Assembly: GCA_037127255.1 (NCBI GenBank)
Contig: JBANSL010000006.1
Span: 85,483,850 to 85,547,849, forward strand
Origin: Persicaria tinctoria
Lineage: Eukaryota; Streptophyta; Magnoliopsida; Caryophyllales; Polygonaceae
DNA length: 64,000 bases
Direction of reading: 5' to 3'
The translations under genes were made by a program, and so were the position numbers. The number at the start of each line of letters is the position of its first letter. The first letter of the stretch is position 1. This document shows, piece by piece, positions 10,294 to 20,716 of this stretch. Below the pieces are notes generated by a model. The model did no database searches, was not told where the DNA came from, and worked only from the letters and a program-made list of their open reading frames with translations.

Positions 10294-11311
10294 TGATGCG
10301 GGACCATCCAAGCCATCATCAAAGACACCTCCGGACACACCTATGATTCAAGATTATGAGGATGATGTCCTTCTCAAGAGGAAGAAGAAGGTTCCACCAT
10401 GGGAAGAAGTCCCAAGGTGCAAGCTTGGATTAAATGACGTTTTGGTTCGTTCATAGTCATTTGACAGCTTTTCGACGTCTCTGTAAAATGGGTCGTACGG
10501 ATTCAATATTTATCGGATTGAGGCGTGCCATATCTTGTTGGAACGAGGACGAAGAGATCTACAACTTTTCTGTTGAAGGTTTTTCCAGATTCGACGTCGA
10601 GATTGGACGAAAATGCACATCTTTGCAAGCTGTCACTGTTTTGACGGGAATGGATCCTATTAGGCCGAAATTGGGCTTTTCTACATGTTATTTTTAGAGA
10701 CCTAATTTACTTATGTTTTAGGTGTTTAATTTAGTTGTTTGTTTTATTCACATAAATCGGCCCATCAGGCCTTAGCATAGCTTATATATTTCGATTTCAT
10801 ACATTGTAAACATTCAACTTTTAATGAATAAAATTAGTTCTCTCAAATTTGTGTGAAACACATTGAGTGATGTTGATCCAACTAGAGCTATGCTCGTTGA
10901 TCACGAATTGATAATCTCAGCTTGGTTTGCTTTGTGTTCATCAACTTCGCAAGACTTGGTGATCCTAGTATCCACAAGCCCCCTCCTTGTGCCTTCATGT
11001 TGTCCGCTTGATTGTGTAGGGTTGTAGAGACGGGTTGTGTAGTCATTGGTATTGGTTCCTACCCTCTGAGGAGGCCTGGGGTCTTTATCTTGTTCTGCAT
11101 AGATCGACTCAGTCCATATCAGGTCGTGTCTTTCCATTCTTGTTATTCAACTTCGAGTCTTGCTACTGTTTTGTCGAGTCTTGTTACGTTCTTGATCGAT
11201 CTTGGTTGTTCTTGATCGAATCTTGAGAGTTTTTCATTGCTGCGTCTTTATTTCTTGTTAATTCTTGCTTGTTGTCGAAGATCGGACCATCACACGGCTA
11301 ACCTCGTATCA
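10294..11311 (+). mobile_element. Ret-C extra LTR, plus orientation
   Basis: This is a complete family-A LTR of about 1018 bp running from TGATGCGGGACC to CTCGTATCA. Its U3 half is nearly identical to the minus-strand LTRs of Ret-C. Its U5 half differs clearly from the adjacent LTR, so it is not a simple copy of its neighbour. No target duplication of its own is visible on its right side. Confidence 0.88.
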
Positions 11312-11330
11312 AATTAATTTGATACGGGGT
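11301..11330. repeat. U5-U5 palindromic junction
   Basis: CGTATCAAATT is followed directly by AATTTGATACG, a perfect 22-bp palindrome centred between 11315 and 11316. Each half is an LTR end plus AATT. AATT is the AAT spacer before the primer site plus the first T of that site. This is the form expected if two unprocessed U5 cDNA ends, each keeping one tRNA-templated base, were joined bluntly. Confidence 0.85.
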
Positions 11331-12368
11331 TAGCCGTAGGTTTGTCCGATCTTCGACAACAAGCAAGAATAATCAAGAACTAATAAAGAAACTCAAGAAC
11401 TTAATCAAGAACAATCAAGAACTCAAAGAACGCAGCAAGAAATAACAAGAACAGAGGTTGTCCTCAATGTCGACTCAAAGAAGATGAACAAGACTCGATA
11501 AAGACTCGAAATTGAATTGCAAGAATGGAAAGACACGACCTGATATGGACTGAGTCGATCTATGCAGAACAAGATAAAGACCCCAGGCATCCTCAGAGGG
11601 TAGGAACCAATACCAATGACTACACAACCCGCCTCTACAACCCTACACAATCAAACGGACAACTTGAAGGCACAAGGAGGGGGCTTGTGGATACTAGGAT
11701 CACCAAGTCTTGCGAAGTTGATGAACACAAAGCAAACCAAGCTGAGATTATCAATTCGTGATCAACAAGCATAGCTCTAGTTGGATCAACATCACTCAAT
11801 GTGTTTCACACAAGTTTGAGAGAACTAATTCTATTCATTGAAAGCTGAATGTTTACAATGTATGAAATCGAAATATATAAGCTATGCTAAGGCCTGATGG
11901 GCCGATTTAAGTGAATAAAATAATCAACTAAATTAAACACCTAAAACATAAGTAAATAAGGTCTCTAAAAATAACATGTAGAAAAGCCCAATTTCGGCCT
12001 AATAGGATCCATTCCCGTCAAAACAGTGACAGCTTGCAAAGATGTGCATTTTCGTCCAATCTCCAGGTCGAATCTGGAAAAACCTTCAACAGCAAAGTTG
12101 TAGATCTCTTCGTCCTTGTTCCAACAAGGTATGGCACGCCTCAATCCGATAAATACTGAATCCGTACGACCTATTTTACAGAGACGTCGAAAAGCTGTCA
12201 AATGACTATGAACGAACCAAAACGTCATTTAATCCAAGCTTGCACCTTGGGACTTCTTCCCATGGTAGAGCCTTCTTCTTCCTCTTGAGAAGGACATCAT
12301 CCTCATAATCTCGAATCATAGGTGTGTCCGGAGGTGTCTTTGATGATGGCTTGGATGGTCCCGCATCA
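11320..12368 (-). mobile_element. Ret-C 3' LTR
   Basis: Read on the minus strand this is the LTR downstream of the gag-only internal region. It follows the polypurine tract and runs from TGATGCGGG (high coordinate) to CCCCGTATCA (low coordinate), about 1049 bp. Confidence 0.9.
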
Positions 12369-12841
12369 ATCTCCCTTTCTTGAAAAGGATTCGTCCTCGA
12401 ATCCAAGGTCGCATTTGATTTCGCAAAGGCATCCACACGAGCTCCTGGATCGAATACCACATGTCCATGGAAATCCATCTCAAGAACGATTGGTGTAGAG
12501 ATTGACCACTCCTCGATGGTTATTGTCTCAGCTTCATCTACAAAATCAAGAAAAGAAACTTTATTAGTGCATAATTCATATTTCATGTCATCTTCATGAT
12601 GTTCTAACTTAATATGCACTTGAGCTTCGTCATTAATCCCTAAGTTTCCATTCAAAACTAGCAAGTTTTCATCCTTTTCCAAGGCTGAATTTTCAATTAA
12701 CTCAATGCTAGCAATAGTAGAAGAAGTTACATCATCAATGATCATATTAGAAACTATGCCGTCTTCTAAGCATGTAGTTTGACACAAATCTTTGCTTTGA
12801 TTATCAGCACAGGGTATAGGTTGAACATTTAAATCAATCAA
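12206..12841 (-). CDS. Ret-C protease remnant and pol tail fusion
   Basis: A 211-codon frame encodes a stretch aligning in position with the protease region of Ret-D and Ret-F (IPCADNQSKDLC, then VHIKLEHHEDD). The catalytic IIDGGSCCN motif is absent, replaced by sequence of the form IIDDVTSS. It continues through a region with no counterpart in D or F (EAETITIEEWS, FDPGARVDAFA) into the pol-tail motif SRTNPFQEREIDAG and about 50 residues encoded by the 3' LTR. No RT, RNase H or integrase is present. Ret-E has the same arrangement. The function of the novel stretch is unknown, and the start codon chosen here may not be the original one. Confidence 0.6.
   Translation of the reverse strand: MIDLNVQPIPCADNQSKDLCQTTCLEDGIVSNMIIDDVTSSTIASIELIENSALEKDENLLVLNGNLGINDEAQVHIKLEHHEDDMKYELCTNKVSFLDFVDEAETITIEEWSISTPIVLEMDFHGHVVFDPGARVDAFAKSNATLDSRTNPFQEREIDAGPSKPSSKTPPDTPMIRDYEDDVLLKRKKKALPWEEVPRCKLGLNDVLVRS
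12369..12382 (-). other. Ret-C polypurine tract
   Basis: On the minus strand CAAGAAAGGGAGAT precedes the 3' LTR start, matching the equivalent tract in Ret-E. Confidence 0.8.
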
Positions 12842-12950
12842 AGAATGAACATGCTCATGTTCAAGGCAATCATCGTTAGAAGAAAGTAAACTAATATCTT
12901 GATCATTATGAACATGCTCATCATGTTTATCACTAGAATTTCCAGATTCA

Positions 12951-14240
12951 TTATCGCCTAGGTGGATTAATCATTAGAGTTTTCTTATTAGGGCAATCCT
13001 TCATAATATGTCCTCTACCTTGGCATATAAAGCAAGGAATGTACATAGGTTCAAGAGTACAAGAGTTAGGATTACTCCCTTTAGGGCCAGTAGATACCCT
13101 AGACGATTCATGTTCGTTCCAAGGCGCTCTACCATTGTCGATGGGCTCATGAGGCATTCGGCCTTTACTCCTCCCTTGGGGTTGGCTTTCTCTCTCCCTT
13201 GAGCCGCCATCAAACCTCCTTTGGGGCTGCTGCACATGGCCTTGGTGCCACCTTTGGGGTTATCCACTCGACATTCTACCACCTTGGCTCCTGTATCTAG
13301 CATTCCTTTCCACTTTCATAGCTAAATGTTAAATTTCAGTAGGCGTAGAATATGGAAAGTAATCAATTTCACGAGCTAAGGCGGGGTGCAATATTCTAAG
13401 AAACCTAGCATTTGTATCTTCATAGGACTCAACTACATTAGCTCTAGTCATGGTTTCTTGCATTGCATAAAAGGTGTCCTCAACAGTTTTGCTACCTTGC
13501 TTAAGATTTTCTAATCGTTGTCTAAGCTCGCTAGCATAATGTGGAGGAGCAAACCTACTTCTCATAAGTGCTTTTAATTGAATCCAAGAAGCAATAGGTG
13601 CATCAAGGAATCTTCTTCTTTCTTTAACTAGATTATCCCACCAAATTAAAGCGAAACTTTGAAATTCTAGGGAAGCTAGTTGCACCTTTTTGTGTTCAGA
13701 GAAGTTATGACAAATCCATATTCGATCCATTTTAATTTCCCAATCAATGTAAGCATCTGGATCGTTGGTACCATAAAATTGAGGGATCTTTACCTTTACC
13801 ATACCTATGCCATCTTGCACAGGCTCTCTAGGTGCTCGATAGTGGTATCGACATCCTCTATCATTTCGTCTAGGACGCTGCTCCCAATGATCATCCTCTT
13901 GGAAGTAGTCGTCGTCCTCTGAGAAGTAGTACTCATCTTGTTGCCATCGTCCTTTCCCTCGTCCCTGCATATTAGCAAACGCATTATTCCTACCATGTCT
14001 CTCCCTTTGTGGAGAGATGTTCTTATCAAATAAAGGTTTAGCTAAATGAGGATTAGGATTATGTACTTCCCTTTCATCATGATGCGCTTCAGTACGCCGG
14101 GGATTACCTTGCCCAGCCATGTTGTTAGATCCGGATGGTCGAGCCTCTAATGACGCCAATCCTTTATTTATCTTAGCTAAGGTCTCCATCATGGTGTTGA
14201 ACATGGTGACCTGATTAGACATATCAAATAAAACAAACAA
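12951..14240 (-). pseudogene. gag: Ret-C gag
   Basis: This is a gag polyprotein on the minus strand. It has an N-terminal region with TMMETLAKINKGLASLE, an acidic and Arg-rich segment, the gag domain (VKVKIPQFYGTNDPDAYIDW, FALIWWDNLVKERRR, RFAPPHYASELRQRLENLKQ) and a CCHC zinc knuckle (CFICQGRGHIMKDC). A TAA at 13329-13331, in a codon that Ret-E reads as Leu, separates the capsid and knuckle parts, which share one frame. It is closely similar to Ret-E gag and more distant from Ret-D and Ret-F gag, consistent with a separate gag-only subfamily. Confidence 0.85.
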
Positions 14241-15605
14241 AGAACTAAGTAAAAGTTAGAAAAATATAAACAACTCACAATTGTGTTTCGCTCACACTCC
14301 CTCTCTGATTGATATATCACGTTTGCTAGGGCAATCCGCTTTGGGCAAATCAACTACCAAGCAAAGAACAAAGCAATCAAAGTATATGAATCAAGAGAAT
14401 GAATGAAACAACACACAAGAGTACTCAACAAGGGGTTGTAGTACTCGACAAACTCAAGAGAGAACTCGACAGGGGTGAAGATCACTCGACTCAAACAAAC
14501 ACAACTCGATAACAGCAATAATAATCAATTCGATCCAAGCAACAATCAGCAAGAATCAACTCGAAATAGACTAATGAGTACTCGACAGTAGCAAGGGAGC
14601 ACTCGACGTCAACAATAAGCACTCGATCTCAGGGAGAAGTGCTCGACACAACACAAACAACTCGATCACAAGATAGAAATCTCGACCAGGGGGAGATCTC
14701 TTCGGCAAAAACTTAAACAGCACTTGAACAAGAAAATCAGTGCTTGACTCAAAGAGAAAATAAGAAAAACAAAAGAAAAACTTGGAAATTTACCTCTTTT
14801 GATTGAAAACCTTAAATTATGATGTTGTAGTTGCAAGGTAGGGCTTCAATTTAGAATTTTGTGGAGGTATGTGTTTGGGAATATGGGTATCGATTAGGGC
14901 TGAGAAAAGGTTCACCAATTAGTCCTTGGGAGTTTTCTTGCACTAGATCAACAACAACTAACAAACACTTCCTTCTCTCTTTTTGTTTCCAATTTTCGGA
15001 TATGTTTTTCTCTCTTTTTTTTTTCTTTTTTTTTTTCAAATCTGAAACTAATGCAAGAAAAGACTCAAAATAGTGTATAGGACTCGAAAATTTGATGAAA
15101 GTGGTGAAAAGATAACAAAATTCAGCCCTAATGCAAAGATATAGATAGAATGGCTAATTTAGGTAATAAGATCTATCTTGTGCCTTTTTAGATAGTTGAT
15201 AGATATAATGGAAATTAATATCCAACAACTTAATAAAATCTGATTTTAGGCAATGGATAAAAGATAAATCAAAATTCCCAAAGATAGAATAGATAAACAA
15301 AAGGATAGAAAGATAACAAACTAGGGTTTGCTCTTTGTGTGGTGGTAGAGTCGGCCAAGCAAGGACTTATGGGGACAGCTAGGGCTGCCGTCGGCGGTTA
15401 GAGTACACAACAGGGGCTGTGCACACTTGTGGTCGACTCCACTGGTCTCGGTTATGCAACCACAAACAATCACAAACTCAAGATTAGTGCAAAAATCAAT
15501 AAAGAATTGCAAGAAGTAAATAACCAAAGCAAGAAAAGGACTCTTTTTGTGGTTTTTTTGTGTTTATGAAAATAAAAAGACTCAATCTTAATGTCGGAAA
15601 CCAAA
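14241..15605 (-). other. Ret-C untranslated leader
   Basis: This leader of 1.36 kb lies between the primer site and gag on the minus strand. It includes a cluster of degenerate ACTCGAC-type repeats (about 14420-14710), a TATATCACG(C/T)TTGCTAGGGCAA block shared with Ret-D and Ret-F (about 14310), and pyrimidine runs near 15010-15040. No gene is seen. Confidence 0.75.
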
Positions 15606-15620
15606 GCTCTGATGCCAATT
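15606..15620 (-). other. Ret-C primer binding site
   Basis: On the minus strand AATTGGCATCAGAGC follows the 5' LTR end. It is an iMet-type site and defines the minus orientation of the internal region. Confidence 0.85.
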
Positions 15621-16642
15621 TGATACGGGGTTAGCCGTAGGTTGGTCCCATCTTCGACAACAAGCAAGAATAATCAAGAACTAATAAAGAAACTCAAGAA
15701 CTTAATCAAGAACGATCAAGAACTCAAAGAACGCAGCAAGAAATAACAAGAACAGAGGTTGTCCTCAATGTCGACTCAAAGAAGATGAACAAGACTCGAT
15801 AAAGACTCGAAATTGAATTGCAAGAATGGAAAGACACGACCTGATATGGACTGAGTCGATCTATGCAGAACAAGATAAAGACCCCAGGCCTCCTCAGAGG
15901 GTAGGAACCAATACCAATGACTACACAACCCGCCTCTACAACCCTACACAATCAAGCGGACAACTTGAAGACACAACCAAGTCTTGCGAAGTTGATGAAC
16001 ACAAAGCAAACCAAGCTGAGATTATCAATTCGTGATCAACGAGCACAGCTCTAGTTGGATCAACATCACTCAATGTGTTTCACACAAGTTTGAGAGAACT
16101 AATTCTATTCATTGAAAACTGAATGTTTACAATGTATGAAATCGAAATATATAAGCTATGCTAAGGCCTGATGGGCCGATTTAAGTGAATAAAATAAACA
16201 ACTAAATTAAACACCTAAAACATAAGTAAATAAGGTCTCTAAAAATAACATGTAGAAAAGCCCAATTTCGGCCTAATAGGATCCATTCCCGTCAAAACAG
16301 TGACAGCTTGCAAAGATGTGCATTTTCGTCCAATCTCGAGGTCGAATCTGGAAAAACCTTCAACATCAAAGTTGTAGATCTCTTCGTCCTCGTTCCAACA
16401 AGATATGGCACGCCTCAATCCGATAAATATTGAATCCGTACGACCCATTTTACAGAGACGTCGAAAAGCTGTCAAATGACTATGAACGAACCAAAACGTC
16501 ATTTAATCCAAGCTTGCACCTTGGGACTTCTTCCCATGGTGGAGCCTTCTTCTTCCTCTTGAGAAGGACATCATCCTCATAATCTCGAATCATAGGTGTG
16601 TCCGGAGGTGTCTTTGATGATGGCTTGGATGGTCCCGCATCA
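15621..16642 (-). mobile_element. Ret-C 5' LTR
   Basis: This LTR of about 1022 bp has its U5 end (TGATACGGGG as read on plus) beside the primer site and its U3 end (GGTCCCGCATCA as read on plus) abutting the target duplication TACCG. Confidence 0.9.
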
Positions 16643-17416
16643 TACCGAAGCTCCAAATGAGGAGCCTCTCGGATCCATCACTCGAGCTCGGGCAAGACGT
16701 GTTCAAGCTGGCCTTCTTCAAGGACTCTTAACCATTTCCATAAACTATGATGATCAAGGTCAAGCATTCACAAGTTTACAACAAATTGAAGATCGCAACC
16801 CGCAGCCCAAGAAGCTCGGAAATGCCTCGGTTCCCGCTATTTATTATGGAGTTAAATCTGATACAAATTCAAACTTCTCATGCATTTAAAGGCACATTGG
16901 GAAGAGAAGACATCATGGAATACATCCCCTATGCAGCTGGTGGTTTTGTGCAGAGAACAACTTCCAAGATTGCATTTAATGCAAGCCACCTTTTTCCCAA
17001 GCATGCACAAGTTGTCCACAAACTTGCTCTATATTACTCAGCCCTTATGGCCATTAGAGGGCACGAAATTATCATAAAAAAACCAGGTTTATATCCTTTG
17101 TTTGAAGCTTGAAAACTTCATCTCCTTCGTGAGTCATATCGAAGGTCCGATCTTGTATTTTCGGTGCGTAATATCCGTTTGTACTTGATCTTTGTTCAAG
17201 AACTTGTGGTGAGTAATATCCACTTGTTTTTGTTCACCTATCCTTTATAAAATTCAGTTTGTTTTCCCCCAAATTTGTGTTTTATCATTATCACAAAAAT
17301 ACCAAAAGTATTCCACCGAAATCCATCTCTATCATCTATCTTCCACCGGCTGATTCGAGGCTTGTTCCGACTTACTTTGTACTGAGATTTAAGGATCCTC
17401 AAGGGGAAACTCATCA
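16643..17416 (+). mobile_element. Ret-B 3' LTR, right part
   Basis: This starts with the second TACCG, resumes the Ret-B LTR exactly where 10293 left off, and ends ACTCATCA before CATAG. The pol tail frame continues in it to a stop near 16889. Confidence 0.9.
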
Positions 17417-17595
17417 CATAGTCTTGTCGAGTCTTTGTTCTTTCTTGATCGATCTTGAACTGATCTTGGTCGAATCTTGGAAATCTTGCATTGTTCTTGC
17501 TGCGTTCTTTGAGTCTTTATTCATTCTTGCTTCCGTTCTTGAGTTTCTTGTTTGATTGTCGAAGATCGGGCCACCCTGCGGCTAACCCCATATTA
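17417..17595 (+). mobile_element. Ret-A1 3' LTR, right part
   Basis: CATAG (17417-17421) is the second target copy. The LTR then continues to CTAACCCCATATTA at 17595. The adjoining sequence is the integrase gene of Ret-D on the minus strand, so CCCAT (17596-17600) is probably one copy of the Ret-A1 target duplication. The other copy would lie left of the window. Confidence 0.88.
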
Positions 17596-20512
17596 CCCAT
17601 GTCTCCAGGAAGCTCCAATTGGTAGGCATTGTCGCCCACTCTCTTCTTGATCAGAAATGGTCCATCACCACGAGGTGACAGCTTGTTCTTCCGGGCTTCT
17701 GGAAACCGCTCCTTCCTCAAGTGCACCCACACAAGATCTCCAGGCTGAAATGTGACCAAGCGACGTCCCTTGTTGGCCTTGTTAGCATTGTATTCAGCCT
17801 TTAGCTTCAGCTTCTCTCGAGTTCGTTCATGTAGCTCCTTAATGAACTCGACATGCTTACCTGCCTCAAATGATTCTTTGTCTCTCATAGGATATGGAGT
17901 AAGATCAAAAGGGGTTAGTGGATTAACACCATACACACATTCAAATGGACTGATTTTAGTAGCCGAATGCATGGTTCTATTGTAAGCAAATTCCACATGA
18001 GGTAAGGCTTCTTCCCAAAGTTTCAAATTCTTCCTAATAATGGCTCTTAGGATAGTAGCAAGGGTTCTATTAGTCACCTCAGTTTGGCCATCAGTTTGGG
18101 GGTCGCTAGAAGTAGAGAATAGCAATCTAGTTCCCAATTTATTTCATAAGGTACGCCAAAAATGACTTAAGAATTTCACATCCCTATCACTAACAATGGT
18201 TTTAGGCACGCCATGCAACCTAACTACTTCTCTAAAGAATAGATTAGCAACATTGGTAGCACCATCAGTTTTGTGGCATGCAATGAAATGAGCCATTTTA
18301 GAGAATCTATCTACCACTACAAAGATTGAATCTCTCCCCTTCTTAGTTCTAGGCAACCCAACTATAAAATCCATAGAAATGTCTTCCCAAGGGGCTGAGG
18401 GTATCGGCAGTGGTGTATAAAGGCCATGGGGCATAAGCTTAGCTTTGGCTTTAATGCAATCTATGCATCTCTTAAGGCAATGTTCTACATCCCTAAGCAT
18501 ATGTGGCCAATAAAAATGTGATTTCAGTGTGCTATATGTCTTATCCCTACCAAAATGTCCCATTAATCCACCACTATGGGCTTCACTAACAAGTAATAAT
18601 CATAGAGAACATCTAGGAATGCACACTTGATCTTTTCGAAATAAGAATCCTTGATGTATGTAAAAACTGTCATTAGGACCCTTTTCTAAGCATTTTCGAA
18701 AATTATCACCAAAATCCAAATCAGATTCATACAATTCCTTTATGTAAACAAAGCCTAAGACTCTAGAATCCAAAGTGGTTAAAAGAACATGTCTTCTAGA
18801 TAATGCATCACCAACCACATCGTCTTTACCTTTCTTATACTTAATTACATAAGGAAATGTTTCAATGAACTCAATCCATCTACCATGTCTCCTATCAAGT
18901 TTATCTTGGCTTTTAAAGTGTTATAAGGATTCATGATCAGTCCTAAGAATAAACTCTCTAGGCCATAGATAGTGAGACCATGTCTTAAGTACTCTAAACA
19001 AAGCATACAATTCTTTATCATAGGTAGAGTAATTAAGACAAGCACCTTTCAACTTCTCAGAAAAGAAAGCAATAGGCTTACCTCCCTGCATAAGGACACC
19101 ACCAATTCCAACTCCGCTAGCATCACACTCTACTTCAAAAGGCTGAGTAAAGTCCGACAAAGCTAATAAAGGTGCGTGAGTGAGCTTGTCCTTAAGTGTG
19201 TTGAATGCTTCCTCCTGAGCTGCTCCCCATATGAACTCACTCCTTTTCTTTGTAAGCTCTGTTAGTGGGGCTGAGATGGTGTTGAAGTCTCGCACAAAGC
19301 GTCGGTAGAAGCTCGCAAGACCTTGGAAGCTGCGTACATGGCCTATGTTGGTGGGGGTCGGCCATTCCTGTATTGCTTTGATCTTTGATTCATCAACACG
19401 CAGTCCATTAGAGCTTACTACAAATCCAAGAAAAGACACTTGTTCATTACATATTTCACACTTCTTTAAATTAGCATACAAGCGTTCAATTCTCAGCGTT
19501 TTAAGCACTTCTTTAAGATGTGATTCATGTTCATTAGAAGTCTTGCTATAAATCAGAATATCATCAAAATAAACTACAACAAATTTTCCAATGAAATCTC
19601 GAAGCACATGATTCATTAAACGCAAAAAAGTGCTAGGAGCATTAGTTAAACCAAAAGGCATAACCAACCACTCATATAAGCCTAGCTTAGTCTTAAAGGT
19701 TGTTTTCCATTCATCACCCTCTTTCATTCTAATTTGATGATAGCCACTCCTAAGATCAATTTTAGAAAATATAGAAGCTCCATGTAACTCATCCAGCATA
19801 TCATCTAATCTAGGAATAGGGTGACGATATTTAATAGTAATGTTGTTAATAGCCCTACAATCTACACACATTCTCCATGATCCATCTTTCTTAGGGACTA
19901 ATAACACAGGCACAACACTAGGACTTAAGCTAATTCGAATATAACCCTTATCCAACAGTTCCTGGACTTGGGTTTGGACCTCTTGGGTCTCAGTGGGATT
20001 CATACGATACGCAGGCCTATTAGGTAATGCAGCCCCCTGAATAAGATCAATTTGATGCTCAATTCCACGAATAGGGGGTAGACCTGGTGGTATGTCATCG
20101 GGAAACACATCCTTAAACTCCTCAAGAAGAGCGAGAATGTTCGATGGAAGAGAAGCTTTAAGGTCTTCACTTAACATGCTCAAGCTCTTGCAAAGGCGCA
20201 TAAGAATAGTTCCACCATCCGCAAATTCGTCCATGAATGTGCTTTTGGAAGCCAAGAACACACTCTTAGATCGAGTTTGAGGATCCACTTGGCTCGACTG
20301 AGCCTCTTGATCTAACTCACCTTTACTTACCTTGCACTTCTCAATCTCATCAGCTACTTGTGTAGGTGTCATGGGTTTGAGAATGACATTCTTTCCCTGA
20401 AAAGTAAAGGTATGGTGATTAGTAAATCCATCATGAGTAACCTTACGATCAGATTGCCAAGGACGGCCTAATAGAATATGACAAGCTTGCATAGGCATAA
20501 TATCACATAAAA
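17596..20512 (-). pseudogene. pol: Ret-D pol: RT, RNase H, integrase
   Basis: Read on the minus strand, the order is end of protease (HILLGRPWQ), reverse transcriptase ([56 protein letters not shown] near 19551-19571), RNase H ([20 protein letters not shown]) and integrase with HHCC ([27 protein letters not shown]) and D-D-E motifs, then the [17 protein letters not shown] module. One frame runs throughout, with stops at 18921-18923 (TAA), 18600-18602 (TGA) and 18144-18146 (TGA). It ends abruptly after ELPGDMG, where Ret-A1 inserted. Apart from the stops it is the most nearly complete pol of the left block. Confidence 0.9.
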
Positions 20513-20716
20513 TCGTTGAGGAGAGCGACATAGTGTTGGGGACATCGGTAGTTATCAGCTTGTACTTGGCTGATTTTTTGGGATGGTATACGTGGGTTGG
20601 TTCTTTGTTTTTTGGATAGGATACCACGTCTTCCGTTTTGTATGACTATTTCCTTGGTCATACAACTTTTGTACATTTATGGGTTAATCCCCTTATCTAT
20701 ATACTTACCCATTCAG
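20513..20716. other. 204-bp insert with 16-bp flanking duplication in Ret-D
   Basis: Ret-F (near 48620-48640) has uninterrupted sequence here. In Ret-D the 16 bp at 20497-20512 are repeated at 20717-20732 with one T/C difference, around a 204-bp segment. A duplication of this length is typical of LINE-machinery (target-primed) insertions, but no poly-A tail is seen on either strand. I do not recognise the insert. It shifts the pol frame. Confidence 0.7.

Larger units (their letters stand above)
10294..16642 (-). mobile_element. Ret-C, gag-only family-A element with an extra inverted LTR
   Basis: A 6.3-kb insertion is flanked by TACCG at 10289-10293 and 16643-16647. The order is plus-strand LTR (10294-11311), AATTAATT, minus-strand LTR (11320-12368), minus-strand internal region with a gag pseudogene, primer site, and minus-strand LTR (15621-16642). 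Both outer ends are U3 ends: TGATGCGGG on the left and its complement on the right. A normal insertion would show one U3 and one U5 end. The single target duplication around the whole composite indicates one integration event. Confidence 0.88.
4392..17416 (+). mobile_element. Ret-B, Ty3/gypsy element containing Ret-C
   Basis: Ret-B is a complete insertion in the plus orientation: 5' LTR (4392-5202), iMet-type primer site, leader, gag-pol (6271-10293), polypurine tract and 3' LTR (10250-10293 plus 16643-17416). CATAG flanks both ends. The LTR termini are TGATG and CATCA. Ret-B is related to family A at the protein level but has a different LTR. It lacks the integrase catalytic core and has a mutated protease motif, so its movement would have needed helper proteins. 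Confidence 0.9.

Noticed and set aside
11525..11761. Open frames inside LTRs (also 15826-16035, 10901-11137, 15724-15951)
   Set aside because: They are recurrent short frames in the same LTR sequence on either strand. No conservation as protein beyond the DNA identity of the LTR copies.
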